Shown here one piece after another: positions 23,104 through 31,824 of a DNA stretch of 64,000 nucleotides. Origin of the DNA: Amycolatopsis suaedae (GTDB lineage Bacteria; Actinomycetota; Actinomycetes; Mycobacteriales; Pseudonocardiaceae); NCBI RefSeq assembly GCF_004214935.1, contig NZ_SFCC01000021.1, forward strand, positions 86,627 through 150,626, read 5' to 3'. The notes below the pieces were generated by a model. That model was not told the DNA's origin. It searched no databases and saw nothing but the letters and a program-made list of their open reading frames with translations. Every line of letters begins with the position of its first letter. Position 1 is the stretch's first letter. Position numbers and translations under genes: made by a program.

Positions 23104-25668
23104 GTGGCCAACGACCTCATCTTCACCGTGCTCGGCATCGACAAGGCCAGCCGGGTGTTCGACAAGGTCGGCGACTCAATGAACCGCATGGGCACCCGCG
23201 CGACCGCGATCCTCGCCGGCGTCGCGGGCAGCTCGGCGGCAGCGGGAGCCGCGGTCGCCGCATCGGTCGCCGCGGTGCCGGCGGCGTTCATCGGGCTCGG
23301 CGCGGTCGCGGTCCGGGAGAACGCGCAGGTTCAGCAGTCGTTCCAGCAGCTCGGCAACGAGCTCAAGCACGGCTTGGCCGCCGACGCCGCCCCGATGGCG
23401 GACGCCCTGGTCGGTGCCGCTGACCAGATCGGCGCGGCTTACGCCGGGTTGCGTCCGCAGATGCAGCAGGCGTTCGCCGCCTCGGCGGGCTACGTCGACG
23501 ACCTCGTCGGCACCGTCACCGACTTCGCGACGCAGGCGATGCCGGGGCTGGTCACGGCTACGGCCCGCGCGGGCCCTGTGTTCGCAGGGCTGCGCACCTT
23601 CGCCCGCGACGCCGGGGTCGGCGTCAGCGAGTTCTTCGAGATCACGTCGTCGAAGTCTGCCGAGGCCGGGAAGTCGCTGGAGCACTTCGGCCTGCTCGTC
23701 CGGGACAGCCTGCCCGCCGTGGGCACGATCCTCGCCAACCTCACCGGGTTGTGGGCCGAACACGGCGACGAGGCAGTCAGCGTCATCACCGGGCTGCTCG
23801 ACGTGCTCGGTGACCTGTCCGGGTCCGCGCTGCCGGTGGTGTCCGCCGGGCTCGGTGTCGCGCTCGACGTTCTGTCCGGTGTCCTGGCGGTCGTGCAGCC
23901 GCTCACCGGCGCGCTCGGACCGCTCATCGGCGTGTGGCTGGCGCTGTCGACAGCGATGCGCGGCGTCACCGCCGTCAAGGGGATCATGGACAACGTCACC
24001 GGCGCGGTGACGAACTTCGGCAACGCCACGAACAAGGCCGCCGGTGCCGGCGGGGTGGGCAAGCTCGCTGCCGCGACGGGCGGTGTGATGTCGATGCTCG
24101 GTGGCCCGTGGGGTATCGCCATCGGCGCGGCCGCGGTTCTGCTGGCGTCGTTCGGTCGGGACTCCCAGCAGGCCGCCGCCGACCAGAGGTCCCTGGCGGA
24201 CGCGTTGCGCGAGTCGGGTGGTGCGTTCGACGACAACGCCCGCAAGCAGATCTACAATAGCGAGGCCTACCAGGAAGTCGCCGGGCTGGTCGACAAGCTC
24301 GGCATCAGCCACGGCGAGATGATCGACGCCCTGGTCAAGGGCGGCCCCGCGCTCGACCAGTTCCGAGCCCGTCTCGACGAGATCGCGCGCCTGGACGCAG
24401 TCGAGGCAACCGGCGAGATGAGCGAGGTAGGCCACGCCGCGTTCGACCTGTCCGGCAAGCTTGACGGGCTTCGCGGCGGTGTCACCGGCGCCGTCGCCGA
24501 GTTCGAACGGATGGCGCAGGCGACCCGCCCGTCAGAGGCCGCGCTGGCCGCGGTCGGGTTCGAGTCGCGCGTAGCGAACGAGGGTGTCCGGGCGCTCAAC
24601 GACGCGTTCCAGGTCATCGCGGACTCGGCGGCCACAGTCGAGGAGCGCGGCAAAGCCATCATCGCCGTGCTGGACCAGCTCGCTGGCCGTACGCCGTCCT
24701 ATGAGGAGGCCACGCAGGCGATCAACGACGGTATCCGCGAGTTGGGCGAGGGGTTCGACAAGACGACGGCGGCGGCGGGCAAGCTGGGTGACTCGATGCT
24801 CACCGCCAACGGCACGATCAACACCACCACGGCCAACGGTTCCGCGCTCCAGAACAAGCTGGTCGAACTCCAATCCGGGTTCGCCAACGCGGGTGCCGCG
24901 GTCACCGAGCTGATCCAACGGAACGTGCCACTGGGCGAGGCGGTCCAGCGGGTGAACGCCGACCTGGAGACGCAGCGGCAGCGGTTCATCGACGGCGCGG
25001 TGGCGATGGGGTTCTCCCGTGACGGAGCGATCCGGATGGCGGACGCCTACGGGATCGGCACCCAGTCCCTCGGGGTGTGGCTGTCGCGGATGTCCGAGGC
25101 CGAGCTGGCGGCCAACGGCGTCACGGTGTCGGTCGACAACGTCGGCAACGCGGTGTACCGGCTGCCGAACGGTAAGGCGATCACGGTGAGTGTGAACGAC
25201 TTGGCGACGGGGCCGCTGAGCCGCATCCGGAACTACGCGAACCGGCTCGGCAACCAGGTGATCACCGTGGCCGCACAGATCAACGCGCGGTTCAACTTCG
25301 CGGACGGCGGTCTGGTGCCGGGGTTTGCCGACGGTGGCCCGGTGCGGCGGTTCCCGATGGGCGGCCGGGTGTACGGGCCGGGCGGTCCGCGTGAGGACAA
25401 GGTACGCGCCATGCTCAGCAATGGCGAGTTCGTCGTCAACGCCGCACAGACCGCGAAGAACCTGCCTCTGCTGCGTGCGATCAACAACGGGGCCGACTTC
25501 GCTGGCGCGTTCGGCTTCCAGGCCGGGAGCGGTGGCGGCGGTGCAGGCGGGACATCGCGGCTGGTGATCGACGTGACCGGTGCGGACGAGGAGTTCAAGC
25601 GGCTGATCCGCAAGATGGTGCGGGTCGACGGCGGCGGCTCGGTCGAGGCCGCGTTCGGCAGGGGGTGA
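23104..25668 (+). CDS. Tape measure protein
   Basis: The 854-residue product is the longest helical protein of the tail module. It starts with a tape-measure-type segment (FTVLGIDKASRVFDKVGDSM), has Ala/Gly-rich hydrophobic stretches (about 40-75 and 330-355), long helical regions and a Gly-rich C-terminal part (FADGGLVPGFADGGPV, then MLSNGEFVVNA) shared by many actinophage tape measures. At about 0.15 nm per residue it predicts a tail near 128 nm. GTG 23104. Confidence 0.92.
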   Translation: MANDLIFTVLGIDKASRVFDKVGDSMNRMGTRATAILAGVAGSSAAAGAAVAASVAAVPAAFIGLGAVAVRENAQVQQSFQQLGNELKHGLAADAAPMADALVGAADQIGAAYAGLRPQMQQAFAASAGYVDDLVGTVTDFATQAMPGLVTATARAGPVFAGLRTFARDAGVGVSEFFEITSSKSAEAGKSLEHFGLLVRDSLPAVGTILANLTGLWAEHGDEAVSVITGLLDVLGDLSGSALPVVSAGLGVALDVLSGVLAVVQPLTGALGPLIGVWLALSTAMRGVTAVKGIMDNVTGAVTNFGNATNKAAGAGGVGKLAAATGGVMSMLGGPWGIAIGAAAVLLASFGRDSQQAAADQRSLADALRESGGAFDDNARKQIYNSEAYQEVAGLVDKLGISHGEMIDALVKGGPALDQFRARLDEIARLDAVEATGEMSEVGHAAFDLSGKLDGLRGGVTGAVAEFERMAQATRPSEAALAAVGFESRVANEGVRALNDAFQVIADSAATVEERGKAIIAVLDQLAGRTPSYEEATQAINDGIRELGEGFDKTTAAAGKLGDSMLTANGTINTTTANGSALQNKLVELQSGFANAGAAVTELIQRNVPLGEAVQRVNADLETQRQRFIDGAVAMGFSRDGAIRMADAYGIGTQSLGVWLSRMSEAELAANGVTVSVDNVGNAVYRLPNGKAITVSVNDLATGPLSRIRNYANRLGNQVITVAAQINARFNFADGGLVPGFADGGPVRRFPMGGRVYGPGGPREDKVRAMLSNGEFVVNAAQTAKNLPLLRAINNGADFAGAFGFQAGSGGGGAGGTSRLVIDVTGADEEFKRLIRKMVRVDGGGSVEAAFGRG

Positions 25669-28600
25669 CCGTGGCGTTCCCGGATGAGCCGTTGGACATC
25701 AACGTCGAGCTGTTCTACGACGGCGTGTGGAACGACATCACCACGCACTGCCTGTCCCGCAACGACATCACTGTCAGCCGGGGCCGCCGTGACGAGGCGT
25801 CCAAGGCGGACCCGGGCAAGTGCACGTTGGTGATCGACAACACGGACGGGCGGTACTCGCCGCGGAACCCGATGTCCCCGCTGTACGGGAAGATCGGGCG
25901 CAACACGCCGTTGCGGGTGCGGGTCGGAGCGCCGGACCCGGCGCTGTCGTTGCCGGGCGCGCCGGAGATCTCCGGCTGTTTCACGCCCGACGTGACCGAG
26001 CTGGGTATCACGGGCGATATCGATATCCGTATCGATATCGGCCCGCGAACCTGGCGGCCGTATCTGAACCAGGTGCTGGTGTCGAAGTTCTGGCACGACT
26101 CCAACAACAGGTCGTGGATCCTGCAGCTGCGAGCGAACGGTCAGCTCGACTTCGCGTGGTCGTCGGACGGCACGCTCACCAGCTCGGGTTTCCGCAACGC
26201 GTTCTCGACCGCGTCGATACCGGCGAACTCTGACCGGCTGGCGGTGCGGGTGACGCTCGACGTCGACAACGGCTCCGGCGGCCGGACGACCACGTTCTAC
26301 ACCGCGCCGACGATCGCCGGGCCGTGGACCCAGCTCGGCAGTCCGGTCATCGGAGCCAGCACGACGTCGATCTTCGACAGTGTCGCCGCGGTCGAGATCG
26401 GCGCCGCGGCCGGCGAAGGGGTGGCGTTCGCTGGCACGGAGGTGTTCCACGGCCGGGTGCATGCGTTCGAGCTGCGCAACGGCATCGACGGCGCCGTCGT
26501 GGCCAACCCGGTGTTCACGTCCCGGGTCGCGGGGGAGCAGGAGTTCACGTTCACCGACGGCGCGGGCCGGGTGTGGTCGGTGCACGGCGATGCCGCGATC
26601 ACCGACCGGTCCGTGCGGTTCGCCGGGGAGGTGTCCAGCTGGCCGTCCCGGTGGGACCCCACCGGAGCTGACGTGTGGGTGCCGGTCACGGCGTCCGGGG
26701 TGCTGCGACGGCTCGGCCATGGCGCGTCCCCGCTGCGGAGCGCGATGTTCCGCGGCATGACCAACCCGCAGCAGCAGCCGCCCGCGCTGGCGTACTGGCC
26801 GTGCGAAGACGGCGCCGATGCCCGCCAGGCCGCATCCGCGGTCGGCGGTACTCCGATGCGCATCCTCGGCGGCTCGCTGGCGGGGCCGCTTCAGATGGCG
26901 TCCTACAGCGGGTTCGTGTCGTCGGCTCCGCTGCCGGTGATGCGCGGTGAGTCGCTGCTGGGCTACATCTCCGGCGGCACCGACACCGGCGAGCTGCGCG
27001 CGTTCTCCCTGCTGCACGTGCCGGACAACGGAGTCCCGACCCAGGTGCAGCTGCTCAACGTCTGGACCACCGGCACCACGGGCGAGTGGATGATCGAGGC
27101 AGCCACCGACGGCAGCCTGATCCTGCGGGTGCGGGACCAGTCCGGGATCCAGCTGTTCCAGTCGGGCAACCTCGGGTTCAACGTCAACGGCCGGGACCTG
27201 CTGTTCGGGTTGTGGCTGCGCCAGGTCGGCGCGGACGTCGAGTGGCAGGTGTTCACGTTCGAGGTCGGCGACATCCTCGGCGGTTTCGCACTCGGCGGGA
27301 CGCTGGCCGGCCGCACGTTCGGGCGCGCGCTCCGGGTGGCGATCGGCTGGGGTGGCAACCTCGGCGAAACGGCGATGGGCCACGTGGCGGTACAGGATCA
27401 CAACACCGAGGACATCGGCGAGGTGCTGTTCCGGGCGTTGAGTGGCTGGCAGTTCGAGACCGCGGGGACCCGGGTCGACCGGCTGACCACCGAGGAGACC
27501 GTCCCCTGTGTGATCGAGGGCGACCCGGCCGCCACCGAGCCGATGGGGCAGCAGGGCATCGCGACCGTGCTGGATCTCGTGGGCGAGTGCGCGGCGGCGG
27601 ACCTCGGCGTGTTCGGCGAGCGCCGGGATTTCCCGGCGCTGTGGTACCGCACCCGGCACACGCTGTACAACCAGCGTCCCGCGCTGGAGCTGGACTACGC
27701 GGCGAGGCAGGTGGCGCCACCGTTCGAGCCGGAGGACGACGACCAGGCCACGGTCAACGACATCACGGTCCGCCGCAAGGGCGGCAGCTCGGCGCGCGCC
27801 GTCGACGAGACCGGGCCGCTGTCGGTGCTCCCGCCACCGGACGGCGTCGGCCGCTACGACGACACCGCCGACGTCAACGTCGCCAACGACGCGCAGCTGA
27901 CCCACCAGGCCGCCTGGCGGCTCCACCTCGGCACCGTGGACGAGGCGCGCTATCCGCAGCTGCGGATCAACCTGGCCCGCAGCCCGGAGCTGATCCCCGC
28001 CGTGACCGCGCTCGACGTCGGCGACCGGATCACCGTCGCCAACACCCCGGACTGGCTGCCGCCGGACACAGTGGACCTGATCGCGCAGGGCTACACCGAG
28101 CGCCTCAACAGCCACGTGTGGTCGTTGACGTTCAACTGCACCCCCGGCTCGCCGTGGAACGTCGGCGTCGTCGGCGACACCCAGCTGGGCCGCGCCGACA
28201 CCGCCGGCTCGCAGATCGCCACCGCGGTGACCAGCGGCGCGACCACGGTCCCGGTGACGACGACCGAGGGGCCGCAGTGGACCACCGACCCGGCCGAGAT
28301 GCCGTTCGACATCCGGGCAGGTGGCGAGGTCATGACCGTGACCGCCGTCGCCAACGGAGCCAGCGACACGTTCACCCGGACCGTCGCGAACGGCTGGGGC
28401 ACCGCCACGACGGGCGAGCCCTGGGCCACGTCGGGTGGCTCGGCGTCGGACTTCTCGGTGTCCGGCACCCAGGGGCTGGTGTCCCAGGGCACGGTGAACG
28501 TCGGCCGCCTCACCGTCCTTCCCGTGAACCAGTCGGATGTGGACTTCGCGGCGACCGTCGCCACCGACAAGCTCGCCACCGGCGCACCGCAGCTGGTCGG

Positions 28601-29069
28601 GCTGCTGGCCCGCCACCTCGACTCCGACAACTACCTGTTCGTCCGGCCTGCGCTGGAGACCAACCAGACCGTCACCCTCTACATCATCAAGCGCGTCGCA
28701 GGCTCGGAGACGGTGCTCACCGCGGTCGTGGTTCCGGGGCTGACCCACGGCGCGGGCACGCGGTTCGGGCTGCGCATGCAGGTCATCGGCACCACGATCC
28801 GCGGCAAGATCTGGCTGGCCTCGACGCCGGAACCGGCGGCGTGGACGCTGGAGACCTCCGACACCGAGCTGACCGCCGTCGGCGCGATCGGCACCTACCA
28901 CCGGCTCGTCACCGGCACCAGCAACGCCCCGGTCGTCGCCTCCTGGGACGACCTCGTCGTGCGCAACCCGCAGCTGTTCACCGTCACCCGCGCCGTCAAC
29001 GGCATCACCAAGAGCCACGCGGCCGGGACCGATGTTCGGCTGGCCCAACCCGCGATCATCGCCCTGTAG
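25665..29069 (+). CDS. Large tail-tip/minor tail protein (Dit-Tal-like fusion with LamG-like regions)
   Basis: The 1,134-residue product starts with a distal-tail-like segment (LDINVELFYDGVWNDITTH, then CTLVIDNTDGRYSPRNP). It has a concanavalin/LamG-like region beginning near residue 115 (GDIDIRIDIG ... NQVLVSKF), more laminin-like sheets around 400-560, and another near 920-1110. One polypeptide seems to cover roles that other siphophages divide among two or three tail proteins. It probably contacts the cell envelope. It overlaps the tape measure stop by four bases (GTGA). Confidence 0.8.
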   Translation: MTVAFPDEPLDINVELFYDGVWNDITTHCLSRNDITVSRGRRDEASKADPGKCTLVIDNTDGRYSPRNPMSPLYGKIGRNTPLRVRVGAPDPALSLPGAPEISGCFTPDVTELGITGDIDIRIDIGPRTWRPYLNQVLVSKFWHDSNNRSWILQLRANGQLDFAWSSDGTLTSSGFRNAFSTASIPANSDRLAVRVTLDVDNGSGGRTTTFYTAPTIAGPWTQLGSPVIGASTTSIFDSVAAVEIGAAAGEGVAFAGTEVFHGRVHAFELRNGIDGAVVANPVFTSRVAGEQEFTFTDGAGRVWSVHGDAAITDRSVRFAGEVSSWPSRWDPTGADVWVPVTASGVLRRLGHGASPLRSAMFRGMTNPQQQPPALAYWPCEDGADARQAASAVGGTPMRILGGSLAGPLQMASYSGFVSSAPLPVMRGESLLGYISGGTDTGELRAFSLLHVPDNGVPTQVQLLNVWTTGTTGEWMIEAATDGSLILRVRDQSGIQLFQSGNLGFNVNGRDLLFGLWLRQVGADVEWQVFTFEVGDILGGFALGGTLAGRTFGRALRVAIGWGGNLGETAMGHVAVQDHNTEDIGEVLFRALSGWQFETAGTRVDRLTTEETVPCVIEGDPAATEPMGQQGIATVLDLVGECAAADLGVFGERRDFPALWYRTRHTLYNQRPALELDYAARQVAPPFEPEDDDQATVNDITVRRKGGSSARAVDETGPLSVLPPPDGVGRYDDTADVNVANDAQLTHQAAWRLHLGTVDEARYPQLRINLARSPELIPAVTALDVGDRITVANTPDWLPPDTVDLIAQGYTERLNSHVWSLTFNCTPGSPWNVGVVGDTQLGRADTAGSQIATAVTSGATTVPVTTTEGPQWTTDPAEMPFDIRAGGEVMTVTAVANGASDTFTRTVANGWGTATTGEPWATSGGSASDFSVSGTQGLVSQGTVNVGRLTVLPVNQSDVDFAATVATDKLATGAPQLVGLLARHLDSDNYLFVRPALETNQTVTLYIIKRVAGSETVLTAVVVPGLTHGAGTRFGLRMQVIGTTIRGKIWLASTPEPAAWTLETSDTELTAVGAIGTYHRLVTGTSNAPVVASWDDLVVRNPQLFTVTRAVNGITKSHAAGTDVRLAQPAIIAL
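26015..26040. repeat. AT-rich perfect inverted repeat inside the tail-tip gene
   Basis: CGATATCGAT and ATCGATATCG (10-bp arms, 6-bp spacer) encode the DIDIRIDI part of the LamG-like domain. It stands out in a GC-rich gene. Confidence 0.8.
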
Positions 29070-29078
29070 GAGGCTGCT

Positions 29079-29525
29079 GTGGGATTCAGTGCTGGGCAGC
29101 GGATCACCGCTCAGATGCTCAACGCGATGATCGCCGTCGCCGAGACGGGGAACATCAACACCGGCACCAAGACTGTGACCACCGACCACGCCACGCTGAT
29201 CGTGCCCAACCCCGGGGTCACGTACCGCCTGCAGTGGACCGGGTACGTGCGGATGAGCATGGGCACCCTCACCGGCGTCATCCTCGGCATGCGCGACGGA
29301 CCCGGCACCGGCGGCACCCTGCTACAGGCCACCTTCTCCCTGCTGCCCGGAATCCACGCCAACGCCACCGACCGCATGTACACCGTCGGCGGCATCTCCG
29401 GACCGCTGTCACCCGGCGCCGACCGCACCGTCACCCTCGTCGTCACCAAAACCGCCGGCGGCGGCGGGGATGGCTGGGCCATGCATGCCGACAGCAAAAT
29501 CCACGCCAGGGTGATCCCGGTATGA
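29079..29525 (+). CDS. Minor tail protein
   Basis: The 148-residue product opens with GFSAGQRITAQMLNAMI, the GQ-x-T-A-x-x-LN start shared by many small actinophage tail/fibre proteins. It continues as a beta-rich domain. AGGAGG lies nine bases upstream of GTG 29079. It probably sits at the tail tip with the large protein upstream. Confidence 0.7.
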   Translation: MGFSAGQRITAQMLNAMIAVAETGNINTGTKTVTTDHATLIVPNPGVTYRLQWTGYVRMSMGTLTGVILGMRDGPGTGGTLLQATFSLLPGIHANATDRMYTVGGISGPLSPGADRTVTLVVTKTAGGGGDGWAMHADSKIHARVIPV

Positions 29526-29839
29526 CCGAGAACCCGAGCGACGTCGCACTGCGCTACCTCGGCCAGCAGGTCGACACGCTGCGGGCCACGATGCACGACG
29601 AGCTGGCCGCCGTCCGTTCCGACCTCGTCGCCCTCGCCGTCGAGCTGCGCGCCCACACCGCCGCCATCGGCCCGCGCATCGCCGTGCTGGAACACCGGGT
29701 GACCGAGATCGAATCGGACCTCACCGAAGCCAAGGCCGACCGCAAGGCCTCGCTGTCGATGCGCGTCACCGTCGCCCTGGCCCTCCTCGGCGTCACCGTG
29801 TCCATCGCACTCGCCGTGCTCAACATCGCAACGAGGTGA
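29522..29839 (+). CDS. Coiled-coil membrane protein (lysis-region, holin-like)
   Basis: The 105-residue product has a helical heptad-rich region at about 10-75 and one C-terminal membrane segment at about 82-101. Such proteins with a coiled coil and a single TM lie next to endolysins in actinophages and may be holins or holin regulators. The start overlaps the upstream stop by four bases. Confidence 0.6.
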   Translation: MTENPSDVALRYLGQQVDTLRATMHDELAAVRSDLVALAVELRAHTAAIGPRIAVLEHRVTEIESDLTEAKADRKASLSMRVTVALALLGVTVSIALAVLNIATR

Positions 29840-29843
29840 CCCC

Positions 29844-30848
29844 ATGGTCCTGTTCGGACTCGACACCAGCCACCACCAACGCGGCAACCCCGACCTGGCC
29901 CGTGCCCGCGCCGAGGGGATCGAGTACATCCTCCTCAAGGCCACCGAGGGCAGCACGTTCCGGGACCCGCGGTTCCAGGCCACGCTGCGCCGCGCCCGCG
30001 ACGTCGGCATGCTCGTCGCCGCCTACCACTACCAGCGCCCCGGATCAGCCGCGGCGCAGGTCGACACGATCCGGAGCATGGTGCCGACCGACGTGCCGGT
30101 CATCCCGGACGTCGAGGCCGGGTCCGGCAGCGTGAGCCTGACGCGGGAACTGGTCGACCGGCTGCGCGCCGCGGGCTACACGGTGCCGCTGCTGTACCTG
30201 CCGCGCTGGTACTGGCAGCAAATCGGCTCACCGACCCTGGCCGGCCTGCCGCCGCTGTGGTCCAGCCGGTACCCGGACAACCAGCAGGGCACCGTGCTCG
30301 ACGAGTACGCCGACGTGCCCGGCCACTACTGGAACGGCTACGGCGGACTCGACGTCGCGGTGCTCCAGTTCTCCAGCTCCGGCCGCGTGGCCGGGTACGG
30401 CCCGCTCGACCTGAACGCCTTCCGAGGCACCAGAGATCAACTCGCCGCCCTGCTCGGCGGCGGACAGGAGGAAGACGACATGCCATCCGTAGACGACCTG
30501 CTCAACGGCAAGGTGGGCGAGCGCCCCGACGGCTCGTACGTCTCGCTCAAGGACGCGGTGATCAACCCGTACCTGGCGCTCTACTTCACTAAGCCCGGCT
30601 GGGACCCGACCAAGCTGGACGCCCTGCTCGCCGGGCAGGCGAAGCTGGTCGAGCTGGTCGCCCAGGAGAACGACATCACCGCGGGCGAGATCGCCGCCGC
30701 ACTGCGGCCGCTGCTCGCGGCGGACCTGGCGGGCCCGCTCGCCGACGTGCTGCGGGAGGAGATCGGCGACGAGGTTGCCGACGAGACAGCCGACCGGGTC
30801 CTGGCCAAGCTCGGCGAGCGGCTGGCGGTCCCCGGCGCGCCGACGTGA
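29844..30848 (+). CDS. GH25 muramidase endolysin
   Basis: The 334-residue product has a GH25 lysozyme domain at about 1-205: FGLDTSHHQ (catalytic Asp), YILLKATEGS, AAYHYQRP, VIPDVEAG (catalytic acidic pair) and YGPLDLNAFRG near the end. It cleaves the MurNAc-GlcNAc bond of peptidoglycan. The C-terminal ~120 residues are helical and may bind the cell wall. No signal peptide is present, so it needs a holin; holin-like genes flank it. Confidence 0.92.
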   Translation: MVLFGLDTSHHQRGNPDLARARAEGIEYILLKATEGSTFRDPRFQATLRRARDVGMLVAAYHYQRPGSAAAQVDTIRSMVPTDVPVIPDVEAGSGSVSLTRELVDRLRAAGYTVPLLYLPRWYWQQIGSPTLAGLPPLWSSRYPDNQQGTVLDEYADVPGHYWNGYGGLDVAVLQFSSSGRVAGYGPLDLNAFRGTRDQLAALLGGGQEEDDMPSVDDLLNGKVGERPDGSYVSLKDAVINPYLALYFTKPGWDPTKLDALLAGQAKLVELVAQENDITAGEIAAALRPLLAADLAGPLADVLREEIGDEVADETADRVLAKLGERLAVPGAPT

Positions 30849-31021
30849 AGGCCGCGATCGTCGTCGAGTTCGACATCGACGCCCCGGACGGCTTCAACGA
30901 GGTGGCGCGGCCGCTGATGGAAGCACTTCGCGTCGCCGCGCCGCCCGGCGCCACCCAGCTCCACGCCTGCATCAAGGAACCGGCCGAGCGCGTCGTCGCC
31001 GCGGCCACCGGAAAGGACTGA
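30845..31021 (+). CDS. 58-residue protein in lysis cassette
   Basis: A small alpha/beta product (AAIVVEFDIDAPDGFNEVA) starting at GTG 30845, four bases inside the endolysin end, and ending at TGA 31021. The function is unknown; its position suggests lysis timing. Confidence 0.5.
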   Translation: MKAAIVVEFDIDAPDGFNEVARPLMEALRVAAPPGATQLHACIKEPAERVVAAATGKD

Positions 31022-31026
31022 TCACC

Positions 31027-31311
31027 ATGTCTGACGTCGTCACTTCGTGGGTGCGCACCGTCGTGCCTGGTCTCTGGGCCGCGCTGGCCGCGTGGGCCGT
31101 GTCGCTCGGCCTGCCGGCCGCCGTCGTCGACGTGCTCGGTGGGCTCGGTGAGCAGCTGGTCGTCCCCGTCGTCCTGGCCGTCGTCTACGCCGCGCTGCGG
31201 TGGCTCGAACCACAACTACCGAACTGGCTGACCCGCGTGCTGCTGGGCTCGGTTCGGCCGCCCAGCTACCGCGACGAGGCCGGTATCCGGCTCGGCGAGC
31301 ATCGCCCCTGA
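31027..31311 (+). CDS. Holin-like membrane protein
   Basis: The 94-residue product has two hydrophobic helices (about 12-38 and 43-60) separated by a short turn and a charged C-terminal tail, the usual form of a two-TM holin. It ends the lysis cassette five bases after the preceding gene. Confidence 0.7.
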   Translation: MSDVVTSWVRTVVPGLWAALAAWAVSLGLPAAVVDVLGGLGEQLVVPVVLAVVYAALRWLEPQLPNWLTRVLLGSVRPPSYRDEAGIRLGEHRP

Positions 31312-31350
31312 CGACTGCGGCAAGAACCCCGTAGTGATGAGTACCCGCTA

Positions 31351-31400
31351 GAGCCCATTACAGCCCATTACAGCCCACTACAGCCCATTACAGCCCATTA
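31351..31400 (+). repeat. Five tandem 10-bp repeats, CAGCCCATTA type
   Basis: Units at 31351, 31361, 31371, 31381 and 31391 match CAGCCCATTA, with G for C in the first unit and ACTA for ATTA in the third. The exact 10-bp period places each unit on nearly the same helix face. Confidence 0.9.
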
Positions 31401-31421
31401 GCGGACAAGGTGTTAGTACAC

Positions 31422-31516
31422 ACGTTTTAACGTAATACACGTATTCCTGGGACGTCCCTTCGTGTGGATTGTTGCGCGCGTGCAACGGTCGTCACGACGG
31501 TCGCCCATAGGGCGAC
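31422..31516. repeat. Cluster of short perfect palindromes
   Basis: In order: ACGTT-TT-AACGT (31422-31433), AATAC-AC-GTATT (31434-31445), GTTGC-N6-GCAAC (31471-31486), GTCGT-C-ACGAC (31488-31498) and GTCGCCC-ATA-GGGCGAC (31500-31516). The last is a likely RNA hairpin. Confidence 0.8.
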
Positions 31517-31571
31517 TACCAGCAGTGATGCTCCAACGCTGTGCTAGTCGCGAATAGTGACTGCTCTTCGG

Positions 31572-31620
31572 TTCTCTTACTTCTGCTTACTTCTGCTTAC
31601 TTCTGTGTACCTCTGCATGA
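31572..31620 (+). repeat. Second array of 10-bp repeats, TTCTGCTTAC type
   Basis: Units at 31572, 31581, 31591, 31601 and 31611 resemble TTCTGCTTAC; the first is one base short and the last two are degenerate. The period is again close to 10 bp. The block 31312-31824 (513 bp) otherwise shows no supportable gene. Confidence 0.85.
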
Positions 31621-31716
31621 TCGAACACGTCTACGAAACGACGTCGGCGAGTCGCTTGCGTCTGGTGTCGGATGTGCGGAGTAAGCTCTCCAGAGTTCCC
31701 GAAAGGGGATGAAGAA

Positions 31717-31747
31717 GGGGGCCGCACGATTCCGGCGTGCGGCCCCC
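31717..31747 (+). terminator. Perfect 12-bp hairpin in antirepressor leader
   Basis: The stem 31717-31728 with 31736-31747 and a 7-base loop lies 78 bases before the antirepressor start. It may terminate upstream lysis transcription, or act as an attenuator for the antirepressor. Confidence 0.65.
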
Positions 31748-31824
31748 TGCAAGGGCCTCAGGGCCGGGGCTACGACCCGGCTCAAGGGCATCGACACCAG
31801 CTCAGTTCAAGGAGGACTGGCGCC

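Noticed and set aside
25233..29189. Very long open frame (1,318 codons) on the minus strand opposite the tail-tip gene
   Set aside because: Composition is His/Val/Arg/Gly low-complexity, and it is the third-codon-position mirror of the real GC-rich gene on the plus strand.
31351..31620. CRISPR array
   Set aside because: Repeat units are 10 bp in direct tandem without spacers, and no cas genes are present.
31597..31797. 66-residue minus-strand frame in the antirepressor leader
   Set aside because: It spans the perfect hairpin at 31717-31747 and has low-complexity composition; no Shine-Dalgarno.
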